Assembly (NCBI RefSeq): GCF_000143415.4
Contig: NW_003314297.1
Coordinates: 124,001 to 188,000, forward strand
Reading direction: 5' to 3'
From: Selaginella moellendorffii
Lineage: Eukaryota; Streptophyta; Lycopodiopsida; Selaginellales; Selaginellaceae
Length of the DNA stretch: 64,000 nt
Shown: positions 10,399 through 24,399 of the stretch, piece by piece
Numbering within the stretch: position 1 is the stretch's first letter
Layout: each line of letters opens with the position of its first letter
The notes under the pieces: model-generated
Databases searched by the model: none
Seen by the model: only the letters and a program-made list of their open reading frames with translations
What the model was told of the DNA's origin: nothing
Made by a program: the position numbers and the translations under genes

Positions 10399-13300
10399 AT
10401 GGCGTCTCCGTCGTCTTCTCTGTCGATCACAGGTGGAAAATCCTTCCGGAAGCTCATCAGCCCGAAATCCTTCAAGACGGCGACGACTCCTTCTCCCAAC
10501 AGCAGCGGCACAAGGCGCACATCCAGCGGCCGCTACATGACGCTGTCCAAGGACGATCAAGATCTTGGAGGAGAGGTGAGCTCCGAGTTTAATCCCAGCT
10601 ATCATGTCCACATTCCTCCAACGCCGGACAATCAGCCAATGTCCTCCACACCCGCCGACCAGATCCTGGCCGCCAAGGTGGAGCAGCAGTTTGTTTCCAA
10701 CACGATCTTCAGCGGTGGATTCAACAGCGTGACGAGGGGCCATGTCTTGGAGAGGATGGTCGAGGCCGACGCATCCCATCCCCAAATGGCGTGCGCTAGG
10801 AGCGGGGTGTGCTCGGTGGAAGGCTGCGATGGGAAGTCCATGAGGGACGAGAGGGGCGAGGACATCACCCCTTGCGAATGCGCGTATAGGATCTGTCGGG
10901 AGTGCTATGTGGATGCGCTGGAGAGCACAGGGAAGTGTCCCGGATGCAAGGAGGCGTATAAGGTGATCGATCCAGACGGGGAGGTCTTGCCACTGCCGCC
11001 ACCCCCAGGGAGAGTTGACAGGAGGCTCTCGCTGCTCAGGTCCAGCAAGCCATCGCTGCTGATGAGAACACAGACGTCCGACTTCGATCACGCTCGATGG
11101 TTGTATGAGACCAAAGGGACTTACGGGTATGGGAACGCTCTCTGGCCCAAGGACGAGGCTTACATGGAGAGTGGAGATGATGGAGCTCCTCCGAAATTCA
11201 ACGAGAAGGCGAGGAAGCCGATGTCTAGGAAGACAGGGGTGTCTGCTGCGATTCTTAGTCCATACAGGTACGCACCACTGTTGCTTTTTGGTTTTTTATG
11301 TCCTGGTTCTTTACAGACTTCTCGTGATAGTCCGGTTGGCAGTGCTGGGACTTTTCTTGGAATGGCGGGTTCGACATCCCAACAGAGATGCGATGTGGCT
11401 GTGGGGAATATCGGTGGTCTGTGAGATCTGGTTCGCCTTCTCTTGGGTTTTGGACCAGCTGCCCAAGCTCTGTCCCGTCAACCGTGCCACCGACTTGAAC
11501 GCGCTCAAGGACAGGTTTGAAACGCCGAGTCCCGAAAATCCCAGGGGCAGATCGGACCTTCCAGGCATCGATGTGTTCGTGTCTACTGCTGATCCTGACA
11601 AGGAGCCAACTCTGGTGACGGCCAACACCATCTTGTCGATTCTAGCTGCCGAGTATCCGGTGGAGAAACTTTGCTGCTATCTTTCCGACGACGGTGGTGC
11701 ATTAATCTCTTTCGAAGGTCTGGCCGAAGCAGCTAGTTTTGCCAGGTTCTGGGTTCCTTTCTGCCGGAAACACGATATCGAGCCTAGGAATCCAGAGACT
11801 TACTTTCTTCTGAAGGGTGACCCGACGAAGAACAAACTGAGGTCGGATTTTGTGAAGGACAGGAGAAGAGTCAAGCGAGAATACGACGAGTTCAAGGTCC
11901 GCATCAATGGACTACCTGATGCAATCCGAAGAAGATCCGACGCCTACAATGCTCACGAGGAGATACGAGCCAAACGTTACCAGATAGAAAGTGGTGGTGA
12001 TCCAAGTGAGCCGCTCAATGTTCCGAAAGCTACTTGGATGGCTGATGGCACCCACTGGCCGGGAACTTGGACGTCTTCGAACAAGGACCACAGCCGAGGA
12101 GATCATGCTGGGATCATTCAGGTACGCAATGTTTTCTATTACATTGTCTCTTTCTTACAACTTTCCTTTTTCTCGTTGCAGGTTATGCTCGCTCCACCAA
12201 GTAGCGAGCCTCTCATGGGAAGCTCTGACGAAGACAACCTCATTGACACGTCTGAGCTTGACATCCGGCTTCCGATGCTTGTTTATGTTTCAAGGGAGAA
12301 GAGGCCGGGATACGACCACAACAAGAAGGCAGGCGCCATGAACGCGCTTGTGCGAACGAGTGCTATCATGTCCAACGGTGCCTTCATCCTGAACCTTGAC
12401 TGCGACCACTACATTTTCAACTCTCTTGCGCTGAGGGAAGCAATGTGCTTTATGATGGACCGAGGAGGCGACAGGCTTTGCTACGTCCAGTTCCCGCAGC
12501 GTTTTGAAGGCATCGATCCAAACGATCGCTACGCCAACCACAACACCGTGTTCTTCGACGTCAACATGCGGGCACTGGATGGTGTACAGGGACCAGTTTA
12601 CGTGGGGACTGGCTGTGTTTTCAGAAGGATAGCGCTGTACGCGTTCGATCCTCCACGACACAAGAGTCGTGGTTGCTGCGGTGATAGAGACAGCAAGAAG
12701 AAGTCGGCCAAGTCGGATATCGAGATAGCATCTTTGAACGGTGGAGACGACGAAGATGCGGAAGCTCAGCTGGTTCCAAAACGGTTTGGAAATTCTATCA
12801 GCTTTCTGGAGTCGATACCCGTGGCGGAATTTCAAGGCAGGCCACTGGACGCACAAGGTGTGAAGTATGGAAGACCTCCCGGAGCTTTGACAGAGCCTCG
12901 TGAACCACTGGATGCTGCAACCGTGGCTGAAGCTATCAATGCCATCTCTTGCTGGTACGAGGATAAAACAGAGTGGGGACACAGAGTAGGATGGATTTAC
13001 GGCTCGGTCACAGAAGACGTGGTAACTGGCTTCCGAATGCATGACAGAGGCTGGAGATCGGTCTACTGCGTGACCAAACGAGACGCCTTCAGGGGAAGTG
13101 CTCCTATAAACTTGACGGACAGGCTGCACCAAGTCTTGCGATGGGCTACCGGGTCAGTGGAGATTTTCTTCTCACGCAACAACGCTCTGTTTGCAAGCTC
13201 GAGGCTGAAGTTTCTCCAGCGGATAGCCTACTTGAACGTCGGGATTTATCCGTTCACGTCGATCTTCCTTCTGGTCTACTGCTTCCTCCCGGCACTGTCG

Positions 13301-13912
13301 CTCTTCACGGGCCAGTTCATCGTCCAGACGCTCAACGTCACCTTCCTGGTCTACCTCCTGACTATCACGGTGACGCTGTGCCTTTTGGCTGTGCTGGAGA
13401 TCAAGTGGTCGGGCATCACACTGGACGAATGGTGGCGGAACGAACAGTTCTGGGTCATTGGGGGAACCAGTGCGCATCTGGCAGCCGTGCTCCAGGGGCT
13501 ACTCAAAGTCATCGCTGGTGTGGACATATCTTTTACTCTGACGTCCAAAGCAGGTGGAGAAGGCGAAGATGACGCTTACGCCGACCTCTACATCGTCAAG
13601 TGGTCTGCCCTGATGATTCCTCCGATCACCATCATGATGACCAACTTGATAGCGATCGGGGTCGGAGTTTCCAGGACTATTTACAGCGAGATTCCCCAGT
13701 GGAGCAGGCTACTCGGCGGAGTGTTCTTCAGCGCCTGGGTGCTGTTCCACCTCTATCCGTTTGCGAAGGGACTCATGGGGCGACGAGGGAGGACTCCGAC
13801 CATCGTTTTCATCTGGTCGGGACTTCTCGCCATTGTCATCTCACTGCTCTGGGTGTCGATCAGCCCTCCGTCTCAAGCTCAAGGCATTGGTGGTGGCTTC
13901 CAGTTTCCGTGA
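10399..13912 (+). CDS. CSLD: Cellulose-synthase-like D glycosyltransferase
   Basis: CSLD enzymes are Golgi/plasma-membrane GT2 synthases needed for wall growth in tip-growing cells such as rhizoids and root hairs. Three exons (10399-11267, 11317-12121, 12182-13912) join in phase across 49-nt and 60-nt introns to give 1134 aa, the usual CSLD length. Seen in order: a Cys-rich RING-like zinc domain at about 138-183, two N-terminal membrane helices around the first intron, [12 protein letters not shown] and LSDDGGA (first Asp), NLDCDHY (DxD), VTEDVVTG (TED), QVLRW, then about six C-terminal membrane helices. All catalytic Asp residues and the QxxRW motif are intact. The C-terminus GGGFQFP is typical of CSLD and separates it from CESA. 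The start ATG is preceded by a leader without an in-frame alternative that matches the family. It converges with the Agenet-ENT gene, with about 140 nt between the stops. Confidence 0.96.
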
Positions 13913-14049
13913 GTTTACTCTCAGGTATGGTTTAAATCCAACTTTCTTTTCAACTTAAGACGACGTTCTTGCTGACTTGATCTCGTGTATGCAGGGGCCC
14001 TCTGTCTGTACAAAAATGATATTCTCTCGCTTGATTCAGCCCCCGATTG

Positions 14050-15347
14050 TCAAGAGCGGCAGTCCTGGCAGTGACATTCCAGTTGCCAAGCGTCCAGCAA
14101 TTCCAGCTGCTTGATGTGCACATCGTTGTCGATCTCGAGGTGGTCTCTCAAGTCGCTTATTAGCTTCTCCTGGCCCCAAGTCAAGCCAGTGCACCTCGAA
14201 CGAAGCGCTCTCAGCACGCACGAGTAAGCCTTTCTCTGGATGTACTTGATCATGCAGTATTCCTCCCCGGGTCCTCCTTTCCCTCCCTGCTGCTTCTCCT
14301 CTTGCCGGTTTTCTTCCATTCCCTTCGATAGCTGCTGCTCCTCCTGTTGCTCTGGCTCGCGAGTCCCATTCCTCCTCTCCCCCCGATCACCAAGGTCCGA
14401 GCTTTCAAGATCCTTCCTTTTCCTCCCGTTCACGGCCGGACTGTCGAGGTCCGAGACGTTCATCCTTTCTTTACTGTTTGTTCCCGCCTGTGGTGAGCCC
14501 GGCGGTGTCAAGTTCGCATTGTCTTGCGAATGATCGCTGGGTGACTTTAGAGGCACCCCGTCGTTGAGCTCTTCTTGCTGGTTGACGTTGTGCTCCGCCT
14601 CCTCGTCATCTTCGTCGTCTCCCCTGCGCTGCTGCTGCTGCTGCTGCTGCTGCCGCCTGTCTTCTCTGTTGGACACTGGCACCCTTCTCTCCGAGTAGCC
14701 CCGAACTTGGTACTTTGGCTGGGTGTTCTTCCGGCGATAAGCCTCCAAGCACGGATTCCTCTTCTGCGGGTGGACAAGCAAGCGAGCATAGCGTCAGCGA
14801 TCCAGCGCAACGACGAAGTAACCAATGCAGGAGGAAAAAACAAAAACCAAGACCTTGGAACTCACTACTTTGGACGAGGAAGAGCAAAGAAAACTCTCAG
14901 CAAAGAAAGATCTCGGTTGAGCAGCAGTACCTCATAGACACGAATCCAGATCCCGTTGTGCCAGTCCTGCCGCAATCGCAGCAGCGCCGCCGGGTACTCC
15001 ATCTCCTCGACGCTCTCGCGGAAGTAGACCACGTACTTGTTGTCGGGCTCCACGACCCGGGTGACGGTGCCGACCCACCAGCCATCGCGGTCGTAGGCCT
15101 CGATCGCGTCCCCCTCGTCGAACTTGGCCGCCGGGGCCGCCGGGGGAACGGGCCTCACTTGCGCCAGCGGCACGCATTCCTCGAGCGGCGCGTCGGAGCT
15201 CTCCCCGATGAGCGTGCGGTAGCGCACCCAGCAGCTCTTGTTGCTCTTCTTGAGAAGCGTCGCCTCGTACCAGCTGCCCAGAAACCCCGCCTCGTCGCTG
15301 CGTACCTCCACGCGCTCGCCCTTGCGCAGCCGATTCCCCGCCGCCAT
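14050..15347 (-). CDS. Agenet (Tudor-like) and ENT domain protein
   Basis: Putative chromatin-associated protein. Two exons (15347-14931, 14763-14050) join in phase 0, giving 376 aa. The N-terminal half carries two Agenet/plant-Tudor modules: GERVEVRSDEAGFLGSWYEA and, at about 80-135, FDEGDAIEAYDRDGWWVG with YVVYFRE. The middle is low-complexity: eight Gln encoded by a CTG/CAG run near 14628-14652, acidic patches and basic NGRKRKD-type signals suggesting nuclear import. The C-terminal 60 residues, from YIQRKAYSCVLRALRSR through WGQEKLISDLRDHLEI to VHIKQLELL, match the EMSY N-terminal (ENT) helical domain. Agenet plus ENT occurs in plant EMSY-like proteins that read histone marks, though there the order is ENT first and Agenet last; here it is reversed, as in DUF724-like or related Agenet proteins. 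The start is the first ATG that directly precedes the first Agenet module; an upstream CTG-opened frame adds 23 residues without support. Confidence 0.85.
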
Positions 15348-15439
15348 GCCGCCGAGGAGCACGCGGGGCGATTGAAGCAAGACCGCTGGCGATTCGCTCG
15401 TCAGGCCATCGCGCACAAAGAGAGAGAATTTTAGGGCCC

Positions 15440-18400
15440 GGAAAAATATCTATCGAAATATGCGATCTGGTAGCAGAATATGCCGTTTTATGTTTTGGAT
15501 AGTTATAGTGAGCTTTTTACATCTTTTTAACATTAATAATTTTTATATTATATTTAGTATTTGAATCCAATAAAAAAAACTAGGATTTTACTAAAGTTTT
15601 TAGAAGATAAAATAAATAAACTCTTCAAGTTACCTGGAAAAAATTGAATGTTATTGCTAATTAAAATTTCAAAAATATTTTTTGTTACTTATTAAATCAT
15701 TACTTTTTTATTACTAAATTTTGAGAAATGGGAATAAAAAATTAATTAGGTCTAAAAAATTGATATTCAGTTCCAAATAAAAATGCTATAGTGTAATAAT
15801 TAATATGATACTTAGTTAAGATAATAAATGTATACACTAATTAGAGAATTACATCATATTATTTTAATAAATAACATGATTTTTCTATATGGCAAAAAAC
15901 ATTAACAGATAATATAACAATATTTAGAAAGAATAATTACATTTATAGATATAAAAATTAAAGGTTTCTATTTCCAATATCACTTTCTTTTTTTGCACCA
16001 CAATGAAAATTTAATAGCTTAAACAACTTCATAGTAAAATTTGTAAAGTTATCATTTAAATTTATAAATATTATGTGTAAAAGAAAACTTTAAACAACAA
16101 AAGTGTATTATATTTCTTCTAGAAAAAAATTTCATATGAATATCAAATAACAATATTTATTTTAAGTCTTTTTTACCTAAATTTTCAATATAAAATTAAT
16201 CACAATAGCTAAAAAAGTACAATATATTTTATTTAATTACTTCATAGTTAGAATTATTATCATTTGGTATTTTATATGTCAAACTCAAAATAATAGATAT
16301 TAAAAATTTATAATTATTTTAAATATTTATTAAAACTGTATCAAATATTGATATTAATGTGTTTAATATTACTTTTAATAATTTTAATACTTAACTTGAC
16401 TTTTATATCATCAAAGTAAAGTATCATAATCTATACTAAATAATTTATTAGAGTTGTCAGTGAAGAATTATATTAGATTACTTAAATTCTTGTATGACTT
16501 CCATAAAATATCAAAACTTAATTACAAATAAAGAAGATTTAAGAAATATATTGATTATAGAATGTTCAAATATTAAAATCTCATTATCAAATAAAGTATT
16601 ATAAATTTTGAGAAATGAAGTTTTATTTTATTTTAGTATAAAAGTTTTTTATAGTATCTAGGGGTGGGATGTTGCTTGATGAAAAGTATAGCATTAATAA
16701 TGATGACTATAATAAAAAGAAAGAGATTTTTAATAATGTCAGCACTTGACTATGAATGCACTATTGATGAGTTTTAATTATAATTTCATAATGTAGCCTA
16801 ATATTAGATGATTGTTTTTTTAATGAAACTAAAATTTTATTTTTTATGAAAATATTTTACAAATATGAATTAATAATAAATATATTACTATAAATAACTA
16901 TATAATATAGATAATAAGTATATATATTCTAATTAAGAGGATGAATAATTTGCTGGTACCTCCACTAGAAAAGGTAGAAATAAATTATAGTAATAAATGA
17001 TAAATTTGTTGAAAGGTAATATTAGAATCTAATAGTTTTTAGAGAAAAAAAGTAGTATATAACTTAAATATCTTGTTTGTTAAATATCTACAAAATATAT
17101 TTTAAATCTCATTAAATTTGAATGTTTATGGAATGTGCTTCCAAAATAGATTTATCACAGATACAAATAAAAAATTCATAGATGTATTTGCTAACTACCA
17201 GACTCTAACTATCCATGAAGTTCCTAAAGAACCTGGTAAGTTGGTTGAAGCATTTTTATGTCAAACTCATGCATTTTTTTAATGCTAAAGTTATAAATGA
17301 GTAGCAATGAAAGATTTTGGCAAAATATAATAATATCCAATTGTCCAACCTCATCTAGCAAGACCAAGGACTAATTATGAGGATCTCTTACTTTGATTAT
17401 TTTCCACAAATACCAATTCCACTATTTTTTATCTTCAGCCCCAATAAACTAGAGAGCTGTGGCCAGGTGTTTAATCTTGTCTATGCATGAAAGCAATGAT
17501 TGACTTCACTTGGAATAATAAAATCTTAGAACATACCTTACACTTTATGCTTTGATTAGGAAGATTTAAGTAATAAAAAAATAAGGAAATAACCATATGA
17601 CTTGATTTTAGTTAAGTAAGTCCAATAATGTGAAATTGAAACTTTTGGACAAAGTGTGTTACTTAAAAATTATTGAATTCTAACATTTCTCAGTTCCAAG
17701 GGATCTATATAGTGGCAATGGAATGTAATTGTTAAAGATGGGATATGACAAAATATAGGAATATTGTAAACTATTACCAAATAGTGAATTTGAATATAAG
17801 AATTTAATATTAGGCTTCTTGAATGTTTTTAGTTAAAAACTAGATAATGGATTTGGTATTTAAGCAAGAAAGAAAATATAAAAATAATTGTTACTACTCT
17901 TTTGAAATACATATTATTAATAATATCAGAAAGTAATTTCTAATTATTTCATAGTAGGAAATGGTTTTAAAATTTTATTAATTATAAATACAAGATTAAT
18001 CTAAATGAATAATAACCATTAGATGATAGAATATTGAGGTATTTTATAGGTATATCCACTACCATATAGCCAAAAATATCATGTTGAGTAAAAATTAAAC
18101 TAAGATAAACTATAAAGTTGTTGTTATGTAAAATTTTCTTGAAGTATTTTTTTATTTCTGTGGTAAAACTAGAGCTGTGATATTTTACTTATCTTTCCAT
18201 AATTTTTCATTGCACAGTATTATCTCTACATCTGCACAAAAGGCCTTGAAGATTGTTTATTTAATATATAAGAACAAAAACCTCTTAGTACACAAGGAGA
18301 AAGGTAAACAACAAATACCAACTGCTTACTTTAGATTTTTTTTATACATACACAACTAAAGTAAAACTTTTGGCAGAAGTAATAGCCAATAAGGGATAGT

Positions 18401-19430
18401 TTTCTTTCATGTATATAAAATATATGAAAAATCTGGTGGTTTTCACTCACCATGTAACTATAGCTCAAATATTAATTTTAAAGTATTGCATAATAAACTA
18501 ATAAAATAATGTATTTATAAATTATATTTCCTCTTTAACCCATAATAGTAGAGAAATTACCTTATCTTACCATCTCTTGTGTTGCAAGGAACTATTATGC
18601 ATTTCTTAGATTTTATCAATTTATATTTTCTCAATGTGTCTAGAACCATTCTCTATTGCCAACTTTGAGGTTTAATATAAATATGGTAGCAATATGGATA
18701 ACTTATGTATGTTTTTAAATGCAAAATCCAATACATAATAGAAATTTTAGTAAACTATGAATTCAGATAAAACTCATTACACACTTAAAATTATAATGTC
18801 ACCAAACCAGTTAGAAAACCTAGTTTACAATTCTTTGGTTTTGTGAAAACTCAATTGCTTTTAAAGCTTGATGTGTTTAGGGTTGTGTATCTTTTTATGA
18901 AGGCAATTAAAAAAATTCAAATTCAAATTTCATGATGATAAAATAAAATGATTTTATCTTCCCCAATACATACATTATTATCTAATTTCAGTATTGTTCT
19001 TTGGAGATAAATAGTAGCAAATTTAGATATGTATACAATCAAAATTTATACAAATCTAATTAACATATTAATTCTAACTATCAAGAACACCCTAAAACCT
19101 AAACATATATTCTTGTGAGCTAGTATGTACTGTGGTTCATGACTGGCATGTAACGAAGTTTTCTATCGTCTTTTGTAATATGTATGTTTCCTTTCTATCA
19201 ACATAACTATGTGTGCAGAATGAGAGTTTTGCCTATTGCTTCCTGGAGGAATCAATTGATCTGTGATTTTCTTTGCGATCATCATCATGCACTACTTTGA
19301 TAACCATGAGGATCCTCCACTCAGTCAAGTTCCAGATTGTCCAACCAGAACAAATAACTTGATCAATGTATGATGTATAGAGATGAGATCCTCCAGAATA
19401 TCATAACAGTTAAATCTATACATATAAGTG
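15440..19430. other. AT-rich intergenic, probable decayed repeat DNA
   Basis: Nearly 4 kb of extremely AT-rich sequence with stops in all frames; the longest open frame is 60 codons (18177-18359). The boundary at about 15440 is abrupt against the GC-balanced 5' end of the Agenet-ENT gene. A short stretch at about 19077-19118 recurs in altered form at 28985-29037, which suggests dispersed repeat content. No domain or terminal repeat could be recognised. Confidence 0.6.
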
Positions 19431-19439
19431 ATAGTGGGG

Positions 19440-19960
19440 AGGCCTGCTGGCTGTTGGATCCCAGGCCTGCTGGCCATTGGATCCCAGGCCCGGGCTAGGG
19501 TCAGTAGCCATGGTTGTGTGAGAATTTTTTCTGATGTTTGCACTGGCCAGTGGGAGACCACTACAGCTCTGGTGCTCATTGGCTCCGAGCGAGGCAAGAC
19601 AGGCATCTAACATGTGCCACCAGTGGTGTCCTATCCCCGTGCCTGTTCTTTTTAGCTCACCCTAGATGCCTTGCCACAATTGAGCTAATGCTTGCTTGCC
19701 GGATCCAGCGGCAGAGTTGGAGCCAGAGCCAGCCTTCACAGCCAAAACCATCAAAGAGTTTGCAGTTTGCAGGTAGCAGCGTCGCATGTTCCCGAAAAAT
19801 CAGCCAAGAAGTCCGGAGAGCCACGGATGGACAACCACGTTTAATCATTGGTGGCTTTAAACCACCCATATTCAGGAGGGTCTTGTCCTTCTATGAGAGA
19901 GAACAAGCCCAAGGTGAGTTCTCAACTCCACCCACCTCTCACGGCTCAAACGTCATTGTA
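19440..19960. other. GC-balanced island with a short tandem repeat
   Basis: About 500 bp of normal composition embedded in AT-rich DNA. At 19441-19490 a unit of about 24 bp (GGCCTGCTGG...GGATCCCA) occurs twice in tandem plus a partial third copy. A 142-codon frame at 19538-19966 (+) has no resemblance I can name. It could be a gene fragment captured by the neighbouring Helitron, or an unrelated insertion. Confidence 0.4.
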
Positions 19961-20279
19961 TTCTAAAAAGCATAGGAGGCTTTTTGAATGCTCACTACGC
20001 CCTGGAAAATGTGTGCCAGTCCTGTGTCTAGGTTTTATTGGTTGTTAGATTAGTCTCTTTTGTTTATAGCTTCAGGCGTGTACAGATTGTGCTCTCACTA
20101 TATAGTCTTCGATTTTTTTTTTTTTTAATTTTTTCTGGCTTTTACTTAAAACCTCTGAAAATTTTAAGATAAGTTCTTTGATTTTCTTTGATGCATCACT
20201 TGCATCTATTTCTTGCCTTAAGTTTAAATTTGCACTAGATAGGTTATTTCATTTTATTTATCAAATAAAATTTCCTCCC

Positions 20280-23200
20280 TAGCAAATATGCCTCAGCTTC
20301 GTGAAGTATTAAGAGGCATATGTCACCACTTGCCTCCAACTATTGACATTAGCACATATATTCATACTCACAACAACCTTGCATATGCTAATGAAGAAAC
20401 TAATTTAGACTTTGAACATGCTAATACAAAAATTACTTCAGATCTTGACAATGCTAAACATAGCACATGCTGATGAAGGTCACACAAATATAAACCTTGA
20501 AAATGCTAATGAAACTAATACAAATGCATGCAATCATCATAGTTATACTGTCTATAAGTTAGCACATCAAAAGAATTATAATAACCATACAACACATATA
20601 TTTAATATTGGAAATATGTCATTTATATGTGTTTTTTGTAATGCATTACATTTTGAAAATGAGTCAAAATCAATGTGTTGCCAGAATGGAAAGGTTTTCC
20701 TTCCCCAACTTTCATCTTTACCTACTATATTACGTATGCTTTTTAATGAAAATAAAAACTCTAACTTCAAAATTAACATAAGAAATTTCAATAGTGCTTT
20801 AGCTTTTCATCAATGGGTGCTAATGTTAATAATTTAAGTGGTAAAGGCCCATATTGCTTTAGAATACATGGTCAAATTTATCATAATATTGCTTCAACGT
20901 ATCCTGCTGCTAACATGCTACCATCATGTTTGACACATATGAGGCTACAAATATTAGAAAGCAAAACCCATTCAACACAAATTGTGATTTTAATTTATTA
21001 TTACAATTAGATCACTTGTTAAAAATAATAAACCCATATGCACAAGCTTTTCAAATGATGTATGATTTTAAATCACAAGAACAATGTTACTCAATTTGCA
21101 ATGGAATTCCAAAACATAGTGTTTACATGATTGTTAAAAGTGAAGGTACTAATCTACATTGTTATAACTTGCCACAGACTAATGATATTGCTATTGTTTT
21201 TGCTATCGATAAGGATGAGCCATTTTTTGATAGAGAAATATACATACATCTATATAACTCACAGCCAGAAAACATTTCTATTCTTAATGAAATTTGTGAT
21301 CTTATGATTTATCTTTTACTTTTGCCATTTGGTGATAAAGGTTAGCATGAAAAATTTTACCACAATGAGTCATATGTAACACTACTCTAGTACTATACAT
21401 ATCAATTATCTCAATGGGATAGCATTGACAACTCTTTCCTTTATGATCAGGTGCTACATGTTGGGAAACTCACTTAACAATTTATGGTTGATGCTTATAT
21501 AAATGTTACCTTAATTTCTTTTGCACTCATTAAAAACACTTAAAAGTGGATACTACATAGATTTTATGGACTATGTTAACAACAAAGCTACTATTAATAA
21601 TGCTGAACTTGGAAGAGTTATAATTTTGCCTTTTACATTTCCTAGTAGCCTATGAGCAATGCAACAACATCATCAAGATGCTATTATTATTGTTACACAT
21701 TTTGAAAAACCTAACTTATATATTACATTTACATGTAACCCAAAATGGCCTGAAATTATGCAGAACTTACAGCCAAATGAATCACCTGAGGATCAACTTA
21801 ATCTTATTTCAAGAGTTTTCAACTTGAAACTTAAAAAATTCCTACATGACATAAGTATCAAAGAAATTTTTAGGAAGTGCATGGCATATATTTATGTTAT
21901 TAAATTCCAGAAAATAGATTTGTCTCATTGTCATTTTTTAGCAATGTTATTAAGTGAAGACAAGATAAAAAACCATGACTCAATTGATGAATTTGTCACT
22001 ACACAGTTACCACATCCATTGCTAAAACCAGAATTGCATAACATAATTATAAATTATATAATACATGGTTCATGTGGTTATCTGAATCCTAGAAACCCTT
22101 GCATGGAAAATAACAAATGCTTTAAGAATTATCCAAAATAATTTAATATTGAGACCATTTATTGATTATCCTGATAACTATTGACCAAATAACAGATGCA
22201 CTTTCATAAAAAATGGTTGTACTATTGATAATAAATGGGTTGTTCCTTATAATAAATACATTTGTAAGAAATATAAAGCACACATCAATGTATATTAAAT
22301 ATTTATTTCAATATGTATACAAAGGTTATAATTGTGCAACATTAAAATTCCTAACCACATCTTAAGAATGAAGGACTTTAAATTGGGATGAAATCTCAAT
22401 CTTTGTCGATGTTCGATATATTTCTACTCCCAAAGCCATGTGGTGTATATTTAAGTTTCATATGCATAATAAATCACTAACTATTATATAGTCTATTTCA
22501 TACTAGGTCATGAATAAGAAGCACTAGAAAGAGCCACTCAAAATGAATAATGCTTACACAATAGTTCAATTTAAATATGCAAAATATTAATGTAAGGCAA
22601 TACATATATGCTTAAATTATGTTGCACTACACATATAAAAAATCTTCTCATAAATGACAATTACGCTAACAAAAAGCTAAAATCATATTAAGAATGTATT
22701 TCATATCTCCTTGTACCACTTGTGGCTTATATTACTCTATAAAAATGGTGTATTATTGAAAATTCCTCTTTTAAACAAATAGCTATGACAATGGGGCTTT
22801 TAGCAGATGATTCAAAATGGTAATATTGCATACAACTTTTAAAATGACATCCCAATTAAAATAGTTATTTGTTTTTATTTTTTTTATATTATTCATTAAA
22901 AGATCCAAATCTATTATGGGATGAATTTAAAATTGATATATCTAAGGATTACGCTAGAAATAATATAAACTATTTTGATATTGCTTTACTCAATATTAAC
23001 TCAAAATTCCAACTACACAATAAATTTAATTGTGATTTTGGTTTACCACTCCCAACTCTTACTCCCATTATTAAACATATGCTTAATACACAGATCCTTG
23101 ATCCATCACAAAACCAAATCAATGCAAACATAAATTAATTCAATCATGAACAATGTTATATTTTTTACCTCATTATGAATGTCATTGACACAAACCAACA

Positions 23201-24330
23201 TCAATGTTTCTTTATTGATGAACTTAGTGGTGCTAGGACAACTTTTCTACTTAATACCATCATTACAGCATTATAATTAGAAAAAATAAAAGTAATCAGT
23301 ATGGCATAGACTAGGATTGCAAACATTTGCTAAAATATGGTTAAACAGCACATACAACTTTTAAACTTTTTATTTCTTTAAATGAAACTTCTATCTCTGC
23401 TTTAATAATTAATAGTGTTGCTAGAAAAACCATTAAACAAGCAAATATTGTCATATGGGATGAAATTAGTACAGTCCACACATATACTTTCTCTACAGTT
23501 AATAAATGTTAAAGCATTTCCAATGTAATTTTAAATCATTTGGAGGTGTTATAGTGATTATAAATGGTGACTTTTGTTAAACCCTTTCTATTGTTCCCCA
23601 TGGCCATAAAACTTCTATTATTTCAAGCTTAGTTAAAATGAATAAACTATAGTCACTCTTTACAACACTAACACTAATAAAGAACATGAGTTCAAGCAAT
23701 TTTTGTTTTTTTGAATGGCTTATCAAACTTGGCAATGGTGATAATAGTTTGCAATTGCTATATCTCCCACAAGATATTATCCAAATACCACATGCACTAT
23801 CTATCTTTACACTTGTTGTAAATTTTGCTTTTCCAAATACCAATAACATTATAAAGACTTACATAGCTGCATCAAAAGTTATTCTCACCCCATTCAATGA
23901 CAACACATTTAGAATAAAAAATGACTTGGTTGGAAGACTACCAGGTGATCCATATATTTACTTGAGCATTGACATAGTTGACTCAAATCACCTTGAAGAG
24001 TTCTTAATTGAATTCTTAAATTCAATCGCCCCATCAAGACTACTACCACACAAATTAATTCTAAAACAAAATATTATTTTGATTCTTCTTAAGAATATAT
24101 CTCCACAAATTGGTTTATGCAATGGCACTCACCTCATTCTCAAGCAAGCATCCCAAAATGTTTTAGATTGTGAAATTATCATGGGACAATTCAAGGGATT
24201 GTGAGTTTTTATTCCACATATTACCCTTACACCTTCAAATGTTGAAATCGCTTTCAAAATGTCCCAAAGACAATTCCTAATTCATCTGGGTTATTACTTA
24301 ACTATTTCTAAAACCAGGAAGCAACAGAAT
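20280..24330 (+). mobile_element. Decayed autonomous Helitron (RepHel ORF)
   Basis: Plus-strand fragments follow the Helitron Rep-helicase order but are broken by many stops and frameshifts. 20590-20830: zinc-knuckle-like N-terminal block (NIGNMSFICVFCNALHF, then CCQNGKVFLPQL and NIRNFNSALAF). 20930-21350: middle region with PYAQAFQMMYDF and LLPFGDKG. 21620-22140: Helitron_like_N/Rep core with MQQHHQDAIIIV and NLYITFTCNPKWPEI. 22890-23130: start of the PIF1-type helicase (LWDEFKIDISKDYA). 23190-23260: a ruined Walker A region (ELSGARTTFLLNTI in place of GxxGxGKT). 23450-23560: Walker B-like IVIWDEIS and GGVIVIINGDF. 23690-24330: helicase C-terminal part ending near FLIHLGYYLTISK. I did not find convincing 5' TC or 3' CTRR-hairpin termini. 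The element cannot be active: the P-loop is lost and the frame is interrupted many times. Confidence 0.85.
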
Positions 24331-24399
24331 GAAAACTGTACATCTGCCATTAGCAGCTCAATAACACGTTGCCATAACCAAAATGGCACACCACCCAAG

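Noticed and set aside
12290-13132. 280-codon antisense frame over CSLD
   Set aside because: Antisense to catalytic CSLD sequence; no motifs.
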